Origin: Flaveria trinervia
Taxonomy: Eukaryota > Streptophyta > Magnoliopsida > Asterales > Asteraceae
Direction: 5' to 3'
Length of the DNA stretch: 64,000 bases
Assembly (NCBI GenBank): GCA_025506515.1
Contig: CM046451.1
Location: 74,358,599-74,422,598, forward strand
Notes under the pieces: generated by a model
What the model saw: only the letters and a program-made list of their open reading frames with translations
What the model was told of the DNA's origin: nothing
Databases searched by the model: none
Program-made: the position numbers and the translations under genes
Part shown: positions 35,946 through 47,640 of the stretch, piece after piece
Layout of the letters: the number at the start of each line of letters is the position of its first letter
How positions within the stretch are numbered: the first letter of the stretch is position 1

Positions 35946-36900
35946 GAAGAATTGAAATAAGATCATCTTAACTCTGAAAGAATGAGAGGTCTGGTTGCAG
36001 AATTGGGTGAAAATATGCTTAGTGTTAGAACCCAATTTGGACGACTGTGGGTTCCTCGTTTTGGGGATCTACGCATGAAGATCATGGATGAAGCTCACAA
36101 GACTCGATTCTCTATTCATCCCAGAGCCACAAGATGTGCCAAGACATCAAGAAAGACTATTGGTGGCCGGGTATGAAGTGTGATGTGGTGGAGTATGTGA
36201 GTAAGTGCCTTACTTGCTTGGAAGTGAAGGCGGAGCATCAGAAGCCATATGGAAAGATCCGACCATTGGATATACCAGAATGGAAGTGGGAGCACATCAC
36301 CATGGATTTTATCACGAAGCTACCGCGTACCCTGAAAGGGTATGATGTCATATGGGTGATAGTTGGTTGTTTGATGAAGAGTGCTCACTTCCTACCGATC
36401 CGCGAGACATATTCAACCGAGAGGTTGGCTAATCTTTTCATAAGGAGATTGTGACTCATCATGTGTGCTGATGCCTATCGTGTCTGATCGTGACACCCGG
36501 TTTACATCAAAATTTTGGAATAAATTCCACAGTGCTATGGGGACGAGGTTGCACATCAGCACAGCGTATCATCTGCAGACTAATGAGATGACAATTTAGA
36601 CCTTGGAAGACATGCTTCGGGCATGTGTTATCGATTTTGGAGGGAGTTGAGATGACCACTTATCGTTAGTTGAGTTCTCATATAACAAAAGTTATCATGC
36701 TGGTATGCCCCCTTATGGGATGCTATATGATAGGAGATGTCGAACACCCGTGTGTGGGGCGACATTGGTCAGAAAGAGTTGGGGAGCGTCGAGGTGATCG
36801 AGGCTACGACTGAGAAGCTTGAAAAGATCAAAGCTTCATGAAGGCATCCAAGGATAGATAGAAGTCGCATGCTGATAAACAACGCAGACCGATTGAGTTC
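35946..36900 (+). pseudogene. E2 integrase, catalytic Glu region deleted
   Basis: The zinc-finger region (35982-36200) ends in CLTCLEVKAEHQ. The core has the first Asp (MDFITKLPRTLKGYDVI) and the second Asp (IVSDRDTRF, 36480). The expected YHPQTDGQSERT block reads YHLQTNEMTI, so the catalytic Glu codon has been lost in a short deletion (about 36580). A stop follows at 36597-36599. Further frame breaks occur at 36450 and 36740. Confidence 0.87.
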
Positions 36901-37310
36901 AAGGTGGGTGACCGGGTTATGTTGAAGGTCTCACCTTGGAAGGGTACAATCCGATTCAGAAAATGAGGCAAGTTGAGCCCAGGTATATAGGACCTTTCCG
37001 AATTGTTGCTAGAGTAGGAGAGGTGGCCTATAGGCTGGAGTTACTAGGTGAGTTAAGTGGAATTCATCTGACATTCCATGTATTTCATCTGAGGAAATGT
37101 TTATCAGACGAGGATATGATTGTTCCACTAAAGGATATCAAAGTAGATGAACGGCTGAATTACGTGGAGCAACCAGTGGCAATCATTGATTGAAAAGAGA
37201 AGAGACTAGGAAATAAATTGGTTCCTCTTTTGCGTGTACAGTGGAAGCACAGAATGGGATCTGAGTCTACATGGGAGACTGAAGAAGAAATGAGACAGCA
37301 TTACCCATAA
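36901..37310 (+). pseudogene. E2 integrase C-terminus with chromodomain-like tail
   Basis: PRYIGPFRIVARVGEVAYRL and HLRKCLSDEDMIVPL are the integrase C-terminal segment. After a TGA at 37191-37193 the frame continues with VPLLRVQWKHRMGSESTWE, which resembles the chromodomain-like end of Tekay chromoviruses. In the family this tail is thought to direct integration to chromatin. Confidence 0.8.
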
Positions 37311-37345
37311 TTCTTTGTAGAATAACAGGTTTCGGGGAGGAAACC

Positions 37346-37363
37346 CAAATAAGGGGGTGGACT
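37346..37363 (+). other. E2 polypurine tract
   Basis: A purine run AAATAAGGGGGTGG directly precedes LTR2 (TGTAACACCC at 37364). Confidence 0.8.
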
Positions 37364-39702
37364 TGTAACACCCGGTTATGTTTATCAAAGACCAAGAAAG
37401 AAGAATAAGGTGAAGAAAAAGAAGAAAAGATATTTTACCTAAGTTAAGGGGTGAAAAGTGTCAAAAGGACAAAACTTTGAAAAAGTTGATAAATAAAGGT
37501 GATGGCCGCCCACTCTTGCACATCACCTTTCTTCTTACGGATTCTAGAGAGAGAGAGAGAGTGCAGAGTTTTCGGGTTTTGAAGAAGATCAAGCTGAAAA
37601 TTCGAATTCAAGGTAAGAATGCATGGTTTTATGGTGTTCAAGAGCTGCAAAGGTGAGTTCTATAACCCCTCTTTCTACACATTATAACTGATTTTGGGGC
37701 TGGAAATGCATGAATGTATGTTTTCATTAAACTGGGTTTCTAACCCGTATGTATGAATATGTGTATGCCGTGATTATGATGTGATGTTGAGCTACGTTTA
37801 TATTTAGTGATGTATTAGTTGTGTTTCTATGGCTTAGAAGGTAAGATTTAAGCTTTGAGCATGTTAGTCAGTGATTGGGAATGGAAATCTGATGTTTAGG
37901 GCTCGTATGTTTAAGGTTAGAACTTGCCTAAGTATGCAGAAGCTAATACAGATGAGTAATGGGAAGAAATGCGGATGAACAGTTAATGTGAATGAGTATT
38001 AACTGCTAAGTAAGTCAATGCGGATGAGCATTGATTAAGTATGGGAAATGCGGATGAAAGTCAATGCGGATGAGCATTGACTAAGTATGGGAAGTGCGGA
38101 TGAAAGTCAATGCGGATGAGCATTGACTAAGTATATGAAATGCGGACGAAAATGCGGATGAGCAAGTCTAGGTATGGGAAATGCGGATGACAAATGCGGA
38201 TGACCTATAGCAAATGCGGATGAACAAAAAGGAAAATGCGGATGAACTATAGCAAATGCGGATGAATAAAAAGGCAAACACGGATGAACTATAGCAAATG
38301 CGGATGAATAAAAAGGCAAACATGGATGAACACTTACAATGTTTTCTGACTTTCTGGGGAAAATATGAAATGTAGGCCTTGACTTGGGAGGTTCCCGGGG
38401 CTGTGTAAGTTGACTTTTTGAGGTCATAGATTATGTGATGGGCATGATGTATGATGATTGTATGACTATGCATGATGTATGTTATGTATGTATGATGCCG
38501 TGTATGATGATGTTGACTGTTATGTTTATGTTCCTTGTGATGTATGATTATTTTCCCATGGCTTTACGTCGAATGTTAATGAATGAAATGAAAGTATTAT
38601 GTAACGTAAAGTGGAAGATAATGAAAAGATGAACATGATGAATAAATCCATGCATTAACGAATAAGTGAATGTAAGAAAGCCTTGCAAGCAAATGTATGG
38701 AGGTTCACACCCAATGAAGGGTGTTAGCTCAACCGTATGCGGGTTAGCTACCCTAGAAGGATGCACACTGGGGTCCAATCGTTGTGATTGACCATATGTA
38801 TGGGGTCCTTGCCGCTTGCCCTTGGTACTGGAGTCAGCTTTGTGCACAATATTCGAGGTCTATGAAAGACCTCAGGCCTAGTAACCAGCTTTATGCACAA
38901 TGTTCAGGGTGTAGCATATGGCATTGATCCGGAATGAAAGAGAAAAGATAAGTAATGAATGTACTTGCCCTAGGTACTAGAGTCAGCTTCATGCACAATG
39001 TTCGAGGTCTATGAAAGACCTCAGGCTAGTAACCAGCTTCCTGCATAATTTTGTGGTATTGTACATGTCATCGAATGTAATGAACGTACGAATGAAAGCA
39101 TGAAAGTTATGTATTGAATGAATGATAATGACGTACGATGAATGAACAAAAGTTAACGAATGAATAATGTAGATAATAATGATATTATCTATGTGTACAT
39201 ATGATGTGTGATCACATGTTAAGTAAAGAACGGTTTAATGAATGTAAAGTATGTTTTATGTTAAACTAGAACTCACTTAGCAACGCTAACTTTTTATGCA
39301 TTTTCCAGTTGGCAAGTGAGCATTGCTGAGGATGGCGCGGGGTAGCTACTTGGCATTTGGATGGCATTCTTTTGTTAATGTTTTTGCATTCTAATGCGAA
39401 CAAATTAAATTGTGTAACGAATGTTGTATTATTTTGCAAAAGCATTTATAATGAAGAAGTTATTTTAATGTTCTGCTGTGATATTTTAAGAAAGTTAAAT
39501 GTAATTATATGTTTTAGGAGTGATGATTGGCCAGCTGTAAATGTATCGGTAATAGGGCCTTACATATTATTTTCCTAAAGCATTTATAATGAAAAAGTTA
39601 TTTTAATGCTCCCCTATGATGTTTTATGAAAGTTAAATGTAATTATATGTTTTAGGAGCGATGATTGGCCAACTATAAGCCTCCCGGGAACAGGGCCTTA
39701 TA
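37364..39702 (+). repeat. E2 3' LTR with terminal 138-bp duplication
   Basis: It starts TGTAACACCCGG. The motif cluster at 37940-38335 has the same AATGCGGATGA unit as LTR1 but a different arrangement. Two hairpins GAGGTCT-ATGAA-AGACCTC are at 38855-38873 and 39004-39022. The last 138 bp are duplicated (39427-39564 and 39565-39702). The first copy ends TTACA and the second ends TTATA next to GTTGG. The true terminus is the second, as shown by the target duplication. Confidence 0.9.
37940..38335. repeat. AATGCGGATGA repeat cluster, LTR2 of E2
   Basis: About 20 copies or near-copies. In 38010-38140 a ~55-bp block (AAGTCAATGCGGATGAGCAT, then TGGGAAATGCGGATGA) repeats three times. 38200-38330 has a ~45-bp block ending ACTATAGC. 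The two LTRs have therefore changed repeat organisation since insertion. Confidence 0.9.
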
Positions 39703-39707
39703 GTTGG

Positions 39708-40605
39708 GCACCCGCTATCATGTCAATCTAGAACTCGATCTCACGATCCAGTGGCACACCTAGTAAATCTTCTAGGAACATGTGAGGAAAGTCACAAACA
39801 ACCGGTGCATTGGAGGTGGTGTTGGCATATCCATATCCTTCACGCAGGCCAAGTAGGCACTACATCCACGCCTCATGCACTTTCCCGCCACCACCATCGA
39901 AATCTCTTTGTGAATTGTAGTTACTCCATCACCGTATACCATTACCGCACTCCCGTCAGGAGTTGTCAACCGAATCATCTTTATACGGTACGCAATGTTT
40001 GCCTCATAGTCCGCCAACCAATCCATTCCTAGGTCTATGTCAAACCCACTAAAGGTCATCATGAATGGTCTAAGAGGAAACTTATGATGTTCTAGTTCTA
40101 CGTCATTGACTTCTATCATTTTACAAATCCTGGTAGTTTCTATATCAAAAGGATTATCTATTCTCCTACTACTATCAAGCAATTTAGCATAGAAAGCAAC
40201 AGAAATAAAACTTTTACTATCACCAGAATCAAATAACACAAAAGCAAGAGTTTGATTTACTAGAAACGTACCTGACAGCACATCAGGGTCTGTCCTAGCC
40301 TCCTTATGTGTCATCGTGAATGCCCTAGCGCTTGCCCTCTCCCTCTTAGTCCCGGTCATCTTTTTTCATGGTCCGGAACTTTCAACCCTTAGCTTCTTGT
40401 AGTCCCTACTCATATGGCCCTCCTCGCCACAAGTATAACACCTCCTTACCCTGTAGTTCTTTTCCACATGTTCGATTCTCCCATGCTGGAAACAGACATT
40501 GGATCCCACTCTACATTCCCCAGCATGCTCCCTTCCACACTTGGCACACCTCCTCGACCCTGCACTGGATGTGACCACATGTCGGTCATCCACCCATGGA
40601 CCTTT
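39708..40605 (-). pseudogene. Gypsy E1 gag end and protease
   Basis: On the minus strand 40593-40366 is the nucleocapsid. Of its knuckles, CFQHGRIEHVEKNY has lost two ligands and CYTCGEEGHMSRDY has lost the last Cys. 40359-39772 is the protease (VLFDSGDSKSF with DSG present; then GFDIDLGMDWLADY). The frame shifts near 39780 and continues to DREIEF and TAG (39730-39728), the same stop as in E2. Upstream gag is missing beyond 40605. The protein is clearly similar to E2 along its whole length. Confidence 0.86.
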
Positions 40606-41131
40606 GTTGTTTAAAGACGGTGGTAGAGTGTTTTGAATGTGTTAATAATGGTTTAAATTGTACCTAAATTATTTCACTTACAAAATTAAGTCTCATTTCG
40701 GTTAATTTATGCTTGGATTTGATTAAATTTTGTTTAAGAGTGTGTTAGAAAACAAAAATTACATAGGAATGCATGTTGTTACAGGATGTAAAAACAATCT
40801 GTGATATGAACGCTTTTGTGTATGTACTTTGTATTCCTTGTATTATGTTAAGCTTTCGACACAACTTGTTTGCACAAACCAATATTTGTATAATTTGAGT
40901 GAAATATAAGAAAATCTAGTTTTTTTGCTTGTGGATCATGGTTTGATTTCTTATTCATTATTAACACATTTGGTTTCATCAATAAAGTTTGGTAATCTGA
41001 ATTTGGATTCTTATTGAGTGAATATGAACTGTTTCTTGTTCTTTTGCAATATCAATCATTGCCTTGATGCTAAACATGAAAAATTAGGATCAAGAGTAAA
41101 TATTTGGATTCATTATAGTGGATTTTGTACA
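40606..41131. other. AT-rich stretch, nothing recognised
   Basis: Between E1 gag and solo LTR L. No ORF of note, no LTR edges. It could be the far part of a SIRE-like LTR or the spacer of element N. I cannot assign it. Confidence 0.4.
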
Positions 41132-43085
41132 TGTAAGGCCCCGTTTCTAGGACGCTCACAGCTGGTCAATCATCGCACATAAAACATACATTAACTTAAT
41201 TAAAGCGTTGCAAAGTAATCATTTTAAACAAACATTCCATTTCATATATATATTCGCTTTTGCAAAATACTATAACTTTCATTACAAAATATCATTTGTT
41301 CCCATTACAATGCAAAAACATTATCATTATACAAAACGGATGCCAACCAAAATAAGCCAAGTAGCCGCCCCGTGCCATCTTCAGCAACCACTACCTGCCA
41401 ACTGAAAACACATAAAAGTCAGTATTGTTGAATGAGTTATAGATTTAAAATAAAATATACTTTACTTTCTTGCAAAACTATCCTTTACGTTCGTACATGA
41501 TCACACATCATAAATACACATAGATAATATTATTATTATCTTCCTTTACTTTCTATTACTTTATTTTTTTACTTCTTTCGATATCAATGTCATGAGCTAT
41601 ACCCCAAGCGTATGCACAAAGCGGATACTGGGCAGAAAATCATAAATTTCTTCCATAACGCACATAGCTTGGCACTAGCACCAGGGTAAGTGACAAAGAT
41701 CCCATCTTTATACTGCACCCCAAATGTATGCACAAAGCGGGTACTGGGCCGAATATCATAAATGACTCCATAACGCTCATAGTCTGGTACCAACACTGGG
41801 GTGAGTATCCACTATCATCCATGTAATATATAGCTAGCCAGTCACAAAGACTAGACCCCTGTGTGTATCCTTATGGGTTAGTTAAACCATACACAGTTCA
41901 GCTTGTGACATTTTAGAGTCGTGCACCTTTGTACATTTGCTTGCAAAAACTTTCTTTACCTTCACTTTCACTTTCATTAATGCATGCATTCTATCATTAC
42001 ATTCCTGTTTTCATTATCTTCCACTTTACGTTATATAATACTTTTCATTTACATTCATAGCTATACCACGTAAATTAACATCATACATGACATAACAATC
42101 ATCATACATTATCACATGGTCAAAATACTTCGCCCCTGGAACATCCCAAGTCAAAGTCATAGGCGCATGGACACTATGCAGGTGCATAGGGAACACTTAG
42201 CCGCATGGGCACTATTGCGGTGCATGGCCAACACTTAGTCATTCTTGGCATCGTTCTAGGCACATGGACACTATGCAGGCGCATGAGTGCCTAGGCGTAT
42301 GGATATTTTGTGCGTCAAGACACTTAGTCAAATGATGCCTATTCTTAGGTGCATGGCATTTGGGCGCATGGGGTTTCGGTGCATGGGAAACCTTAGGAAG
42401 TTATGAATCGTTGGGCGCATGGGCCATTTTTAGGCACATGGGCAACCAACCTATTCTATAATCATTCCAACTCAGGACCAATCAACAATCTAACATGCTC
42501 TAAGCTCATATCTTACATTCTAAGCAACATAACATGGGCATAACATAATCATAACAACATATTTCACCCAAAATCAAACCCACCCGCATTCATACACACA
42601 TACATACGGGTACACACCCACCATTTGTAAAACATTTAAACATTCATTCCCAGCCCCAAAATTTGTTAACACAAGTAAAAAGGGAGTTCTAGAACTCAGC
42701 ATAGGCAACTTTTGAATGAACTTCCTCAAACCCGAATGCACTTTTGAGTTCAAGCACCTAAAACCCACCAAAACACACAACCAAACACATATAAACACAC
42801 AACCAAGGCATAGGCCGGTTAAGAACATCACAAAACGAAGAATTTTTACCTTAGAATCCAACTTCTCCTTCTTGTTCTTCAAAAATCCAAACTCTTCTCC
42901 TCTCTCTCTAAATCCGAACTCAGAAAGGTGAAAAGTGGCATGGCATGGGTGGCCATGCTATGTTTGTACAAAATAATAATTAATTTTGTACCTTTTACAT
43001 ATTTAACCCCTCAACTTGGGTTTAATAGCATTTCTTTCTTTTTCTCAATTTTTATTCTTTCTTTTACCAAAATTCGGGTGTTACA
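41132..43085 (-). repeat. Solo gypsy LTR L (1954 bp)
   Basis: Plus view TGTAAGGCCCCG…CGGGTGTTACA, so in element sense TGTAACACCCG…GGGGCCTTACA, the canonical end that E2 lacks. Internal features follow the E2 LTR order in reverse. It contains a GGCGCATGG repeat cluster (42155-42445) and a repeat CACAAAGCGG-TACTGGGC (41615 and 41725). No internal element sequence lies beside it. Flanks GTACA and ATACC do not match, so the target duplication has decayed or one end is rearranged. Confidence 0.82.
42155..42445. repeat. GGCGCATGG repeat cluster in LTR L
   Basis: About a dozen copies or near-copies of GGYGCATGG, for example GGCGCATGGACACTATGCAG, GGTGCATGGCC and GGGCGCATGGGCC. It is placed in the LTR where E2 has AATGCGGATGA and K has GCGAAACT. 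Confidence 0.85.
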
Positions 43086-44136
43086 ATACCTAAGTACTAC
43101 CTTTTCCCGATGTATTAAATGAGATTCTTTGAAGTCTGAGCAGCTTCTTTTGATTGTTTTGATGTAGGGACATTTGACTCCAGGTCACTTATCTTCTTTT
43201 TCAATTTATCTATCTCTACATTTTTCTTTTCCAGCTGAGATGAGTGATCATTCAGAGTCTTCTAAGTTGTACTGTTCTCCAATAGAAGCTTCTCTCTTTC
43301 AGTAGTTTGTTGTTTCAAGGACTCCTTGAGCTCTTACACATGTTCATGTAATGCATCAATTACTTCATTATTGCATTGAACATCTTCTCTCAACCTTTTC
43401 CGTGATGATTCTTCTTCATCACCTGCTCATCCTTTTCCTTTATCATACCCTTTAACTCTTCTATTCTTTCCTTCCTTTTGTTAGACTTGATTACAAGTTT
43501 GTTATACTTAGCCACCAAATAACATTTCTTTTAAGGGATATCTTCTTCACTTAGATCATCTTCATGATAAGCAATTACATCAACATAGTTGGCTTATTCT
43601 TATCCTTCTTGTTGTTCACCAACAATTTCATTATCATTGTCTTCATCAGGGGCTACACTAGCTGAGCTTGAACAGGACTCAGTAGCTTGATCTGCCTGCT
43701 ATTGGTGTAATTGTTCTTGTTGTTGTTGAGGATCAATGATTGGGGACATTTTATTAGACAACACTGGGGTTTGTGAGTTGGTGATTAAGGGTGGTAAGCT
43801 ACTTGCTTGAGATACTAACTCAGGCTCACCAATGTGTACTAAGTTTTGAGATTGAGTATTAGAGATGGGTATTGTATGAGCACCTCTCAGGAGTTTGATT
43901 TTGTGATGTTGGAGGTTGTTGTTGAATGGGAAATTAGGGGTGAATTACAGAGATTGGCAAGGTGTTTTCACTGACTAGTGATTGATGTTGTGGGGATGAT
44001 TCATGTTGAATAGGTGAGATGGGTAGGGTGTTTTGACTATGAGAGGATTGGATTAGTGCAGAATGATGATGGTGGTGTACGGGAGATTGAGGAGGGGAAT
44101 GTGAAGTTGAGTCTTGCTCGACATCAGTAGCTTAAC
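43086..44136 (-). pseudogene. Element N: aux ORF linker and coiled-coil fragment
   Basis: On the minus strand the stretch 44125-43900 encodes a Ser/Pro/His/Gln-rich linker (HSPPQSPVHHHHHSALIQ, LPISPIQHESSPQHQSL), like 19623-19372 in H. 43640-43140 encodes acidic and coiled-coil sequence in several frames. No N- or C-terminal domain is present. It is bounded by solo LTR L and the K array, so it is a remnant. Confidence 0.6.
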
Positions 44137-46173
44137 AAAGTTGATCACGGGATTGAAGATCGGTGTTCGTGGGCATCCAAACAACAATAAAACACCAAGA
44201 ATCCAGGTTAGAAACATCATTTAATCATTCCTCTTCATGTAAACCCGAATTCTAGGGCTTGGGTTTTTGAAAGTAGCAAAGATTCACCCAAAACTCACGT
44301 TTTTGTGTAAGAAAATATGTAAAATCTAAGATATAGCTTCATGGATGATAAACCAAGGTTTTGGATGTAAAAGATTGAAGTTTTGGTTCAAATATGGGTT
44401 GGTTCGTAATTTTCAGCCCGTTCTACGAAACTGGGTGTTCATCCACCAAAATTATGTATTCGTCTAGCGAAACTATGGGTCTTCCTGTGAAACTATAGTT
44501 TCGCAGGTAGTTTCGCAGACATGGTTATCCAACGAAAGTTGGGTGAAAGTGGCAGTGAAGATGCCAGCGAAACTACTCACGAAACTAGCAGCGAAATTGT
44601 TGATCTGGCAGCTAAATTAGCAGCGAAATTAGGTAGAAATTAACTCCTTTGAGTGTTAACTTATGTGCAGGCTGTGTAGTGTAACCCTTATCTCCAGCTA
44701 AATAAACTCCTTTGAGCGCGACCCCAGCCAGGGGCGTTGCCACTTGGACCCCAATAGGGGCTGCTACCCCTAGGACCCCGCTGTCAGGGACTGCCACCCC
44801 TGAACCCCCATTTTCCCGTGAAGGGTTGGTTATGTTCTATGATGATTATGCTTGTGGTGCCTATGTATATGTATGTGAATGTATGATGCATGATGTATGA
44901 TGCATGATGTTTATGATGATGATGTATGATTGATGCCTATGCATGATGATGAGGCATGATTGCTGATAATTAAGTATGTTATGTATGATATGTTCCTTCT
45001 TACTTATGATGATGGCTTTACGTGGTGTGATTATTTTATAAACGTAAAGTATTATCTTACAAAGTGAAAGACATAAGATAATGAAAGTGGAATATAATGA
45101 ACAAATGAAAAGTCTTGCAAGCAAAGGAAAGGAGGTTCACAACTCATTGAGAGTTGTTAGCTCAACTCGGTGTTTAAAGCGTGTGATCTTGGCTAACAGT
45201 TAAGGGTTCACACACAGGGGGAGTTAGTCTATATGACTACTCCATATGTGTGATACGTGTGATATGTGCGATGTGGGATCCTTGCTGCTTAACCCTATGA
45301 TATAGCAGCATTGTTATTGTAATAGAACAAATTATATGGATAATTTGTTCATGAGAAATTATTTATATCATTATTTAAGTAAGTTAAATAATAACAAATA
45401 ATAGTGTGTTAATGTTATAAAATTATTTATATCATTATTTAAGTAAGTTAAATAATAACAAATAATAGTCTATTAATGTTATAAAATTAAAAGAGGTTTT
45501 AATTTTATAAACTTATAGGTTAAAAGAGTGCAAGTTTTATAAAATTAAAATGGGCGGAACCCATTTTAAATCCTATTTTCGGCCGCCCAAGGGCGGATCA
45601 ATCCTTGGGATTGCATGTCTTGGTTAATACCAGACTTTAATCCTTTCTTGCACTCATCCTAACTAGCACACTCTCTCTCACACAGACATTGCAAGAACTC
45701 TCTCCTAACAAGCTGAAAATTTTCGGATCTAAGGCAAAAAGAGTGCTGAAATTTTGGTTTTGAGAAAGGCATAGGAAGTGTGTTCTACTACCTAACAAGT
45801 TAGGTGTTTTCAATAGCTTGTGGGTATACAAGGTTGAGGACTTCTCTTTTGGAGGCTAGGCATTCAAGAAGCATCATCATCTTCTTCTCATCCATACCAC
45901 ATCTCTTGTTTTTCAAAGGTAGTTTCAAGAACACCCTATGGTTGTTCTTTTTTCGTTTTTGATAGCATTTCATTTCACATACATATGATCCTTGTTCTTG
46001 GGGTTTGTTTTGGTTTAAAATGGTTCATATTTTCAGATTCTTAAACCCACTTTTAAACCCTTATATCCGCTGCGTTTTCTAGTTTAAATGGATAAAATTG
46101 CTTTGATAAACATCTAACAAAACCCAACAATTCTAACATGAAGAACATGAACAAATTGGTGAAACATGACTTA

Positions 46174-47640
46174 TGTAACTCCCGGAATAATGTCTAAGGG
46201 AGCCAAATAATAAGAATGGGCTTAGACGAGACCATTTAATGAAAATAAGATGGATATGGGTTATAGACCGAGTTAACTCTTCGGGTTATGAGTTTGATGA
46301 GTTTAAGGTCCCGGGAGTGCCTGGCATATATAAACGGATCAGCTTGAGCAACTCTCATTTGTAACTCAACACTCTAGTTCTAGAGAGAGAGTAGAGAGAA
46401 AGTAGAGAGAATTGAAGATTCAAGGCTCGGTTGATCACGGGATTGAAGATCGGTGTTCGTGGGCATCCAAACAACAATAAAACACCAAGAATCCAGGTTG
46501 GAAACATCATTTAATCATTCCTCTTGATGTAACCCGGATTCTAGGGCTTGGGTTTTTGATAGTGGCAAAGATTCGCCCAAAACTCACGTTTTTGTTTAAG
46601 AAAACATGTAAAATCTTAGATATAGCTTCATGGATGATAAACCAAGGTTTTGGATGTAAAAGATTGAAGTTTTGGTTCAAATATGGGTTAGTTCGTAATT
46701 TTCAGCCCGTTCTACGAAACTGGGCGTTCATCCACCAAAATTATGTATTCGTCTAGCGAAACTATGGGTCTTCCTGCGAAACTATGGTTTCGCAGGTAGT
46801 TTCACACACATGGTTATCCAACGAAAGTTGGGCGAAAGTGGCAGTGAAGATGCCAGCGAAACTACTCATGAAACTAGCAGCGAAATTGTTGATCTGGCAG
46901 CTAAATTAGCAGCGAAATTAGGTAGAAATAACTCCTTTGAGTGTTAACTTATGTGCAGACTGTGTAGTGTAACCCTTATCTCCAGCTAAATAAACTCCTT
47001 TGAGCGTGACCCCAGCCAGGGGCGTTGCCACTTGGACCCCAATAGGGGCTGCTACCCCTAGGACCCCGCTGTCAGGGACTGCCACCCCTGAACCCCCATT
47101 TTCCCGTGAAGGGTTGGTTATGTTCTATGAAGATTATGCTTGTGGTGCATATGTATATGTATGTGAATGTATGATGCATGATGTATGATGCATGATGTAT
47201 GATGCATGATGTATGATGCATGATGTATGATGCATGATGTTTATGATGATGATGTATGATTGATGCCTATGCATGATGATGAAGCATGATTGCTGATAAT
47301 TAAGTATGTTATGTATGATATGTTCCTTCTTACTTATGATGATGGCTTTACGTGGTGTGATTATTTTTATAAACGTAAAGTATTATCTTACAAAGTGAAA
47401 GACATAAGATAATGAAAGTGGAATATAATGAACAAATGAAAAGTCTTGCAAGCAAAGGAAAGGAGGTTCACAACTCATTGAGAGTTGTTAGCTCAACTGG
47501 GTGTTTAAAGCGTGCGATCTTGGCTAACAGTTAAGGGTTCACACACAGGGGGAGTTAGTCTATATCACTACTCCATATGTGTGATACGTGTGATATGTGC
47601 GATGTGGGGTCCTTGCTGCTTAACCCTATGATATAGCAGC
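46174..47640 (+). repeat. K2 gypsy LTR, 5' part
   Basis: It begins TGTAACTCCCGGAATAATG. Features in order: a promoter-like TATATAAACGG at 46327-46337, a GCGAAACT repeat cluster (46715-46925), a GC-rich ACCCC/GGGGC block (47005-47105), an ATGATGCATGATGT microsatellite (47165-47245), and the stem ACAACTC-ATTGA-GAGTTGT (47470-47488). It ends in GATATAGCAGC, where M begins. The 62-aa ORF at 47000-47188 is conserved only because the copies are young. Confidence 0.85.

Larger units (their letters stand above)
30031..39702 (+). mobile_element. Gypsy element E2 inserted in related E1
   Basis: A complete Ty3/gypsy element bounded by GTTGG direct repeats (30026-30030 and 39703-39707). Removing it restores the E1 frame (…AGAQ-PITKALYKL). 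Order: LTR1, primer-binding site, gag, PR, RT, RH, INT, chromodomain-like tail, PPT, LTR2. Both LTRs start TGTAACACC and end TTATA, not TTACA. The LTRs have diverged and have length differences, so the insertion is older than C1. The C-terminal layout suggests the Tekay group of chromoviruses. Confidence 0.93.

Noticed and set aside
39427..39564. 39564 (TTACA) as the right end of E2
   Set aside because: Although canonical, it gives no matching target duplication (TATTA versus GTTGG). 39702 gives GTTGG and restores the E1 frame.
41132..43085. L as the 5' LTR of E1
   Set aside because: Orientation would fit, but E1 gag ends at 40605 with about 525 bases of unrelated sequence between, and no primer-binding site lies beside 41132.
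44712..44900. 62-aa ORF conserved in three places (also 47000-47188 and 49368-49556)
   Set aside because: The copies are recent duplicates of one LTR, so conservation is expected without selection. No start context or known domain.
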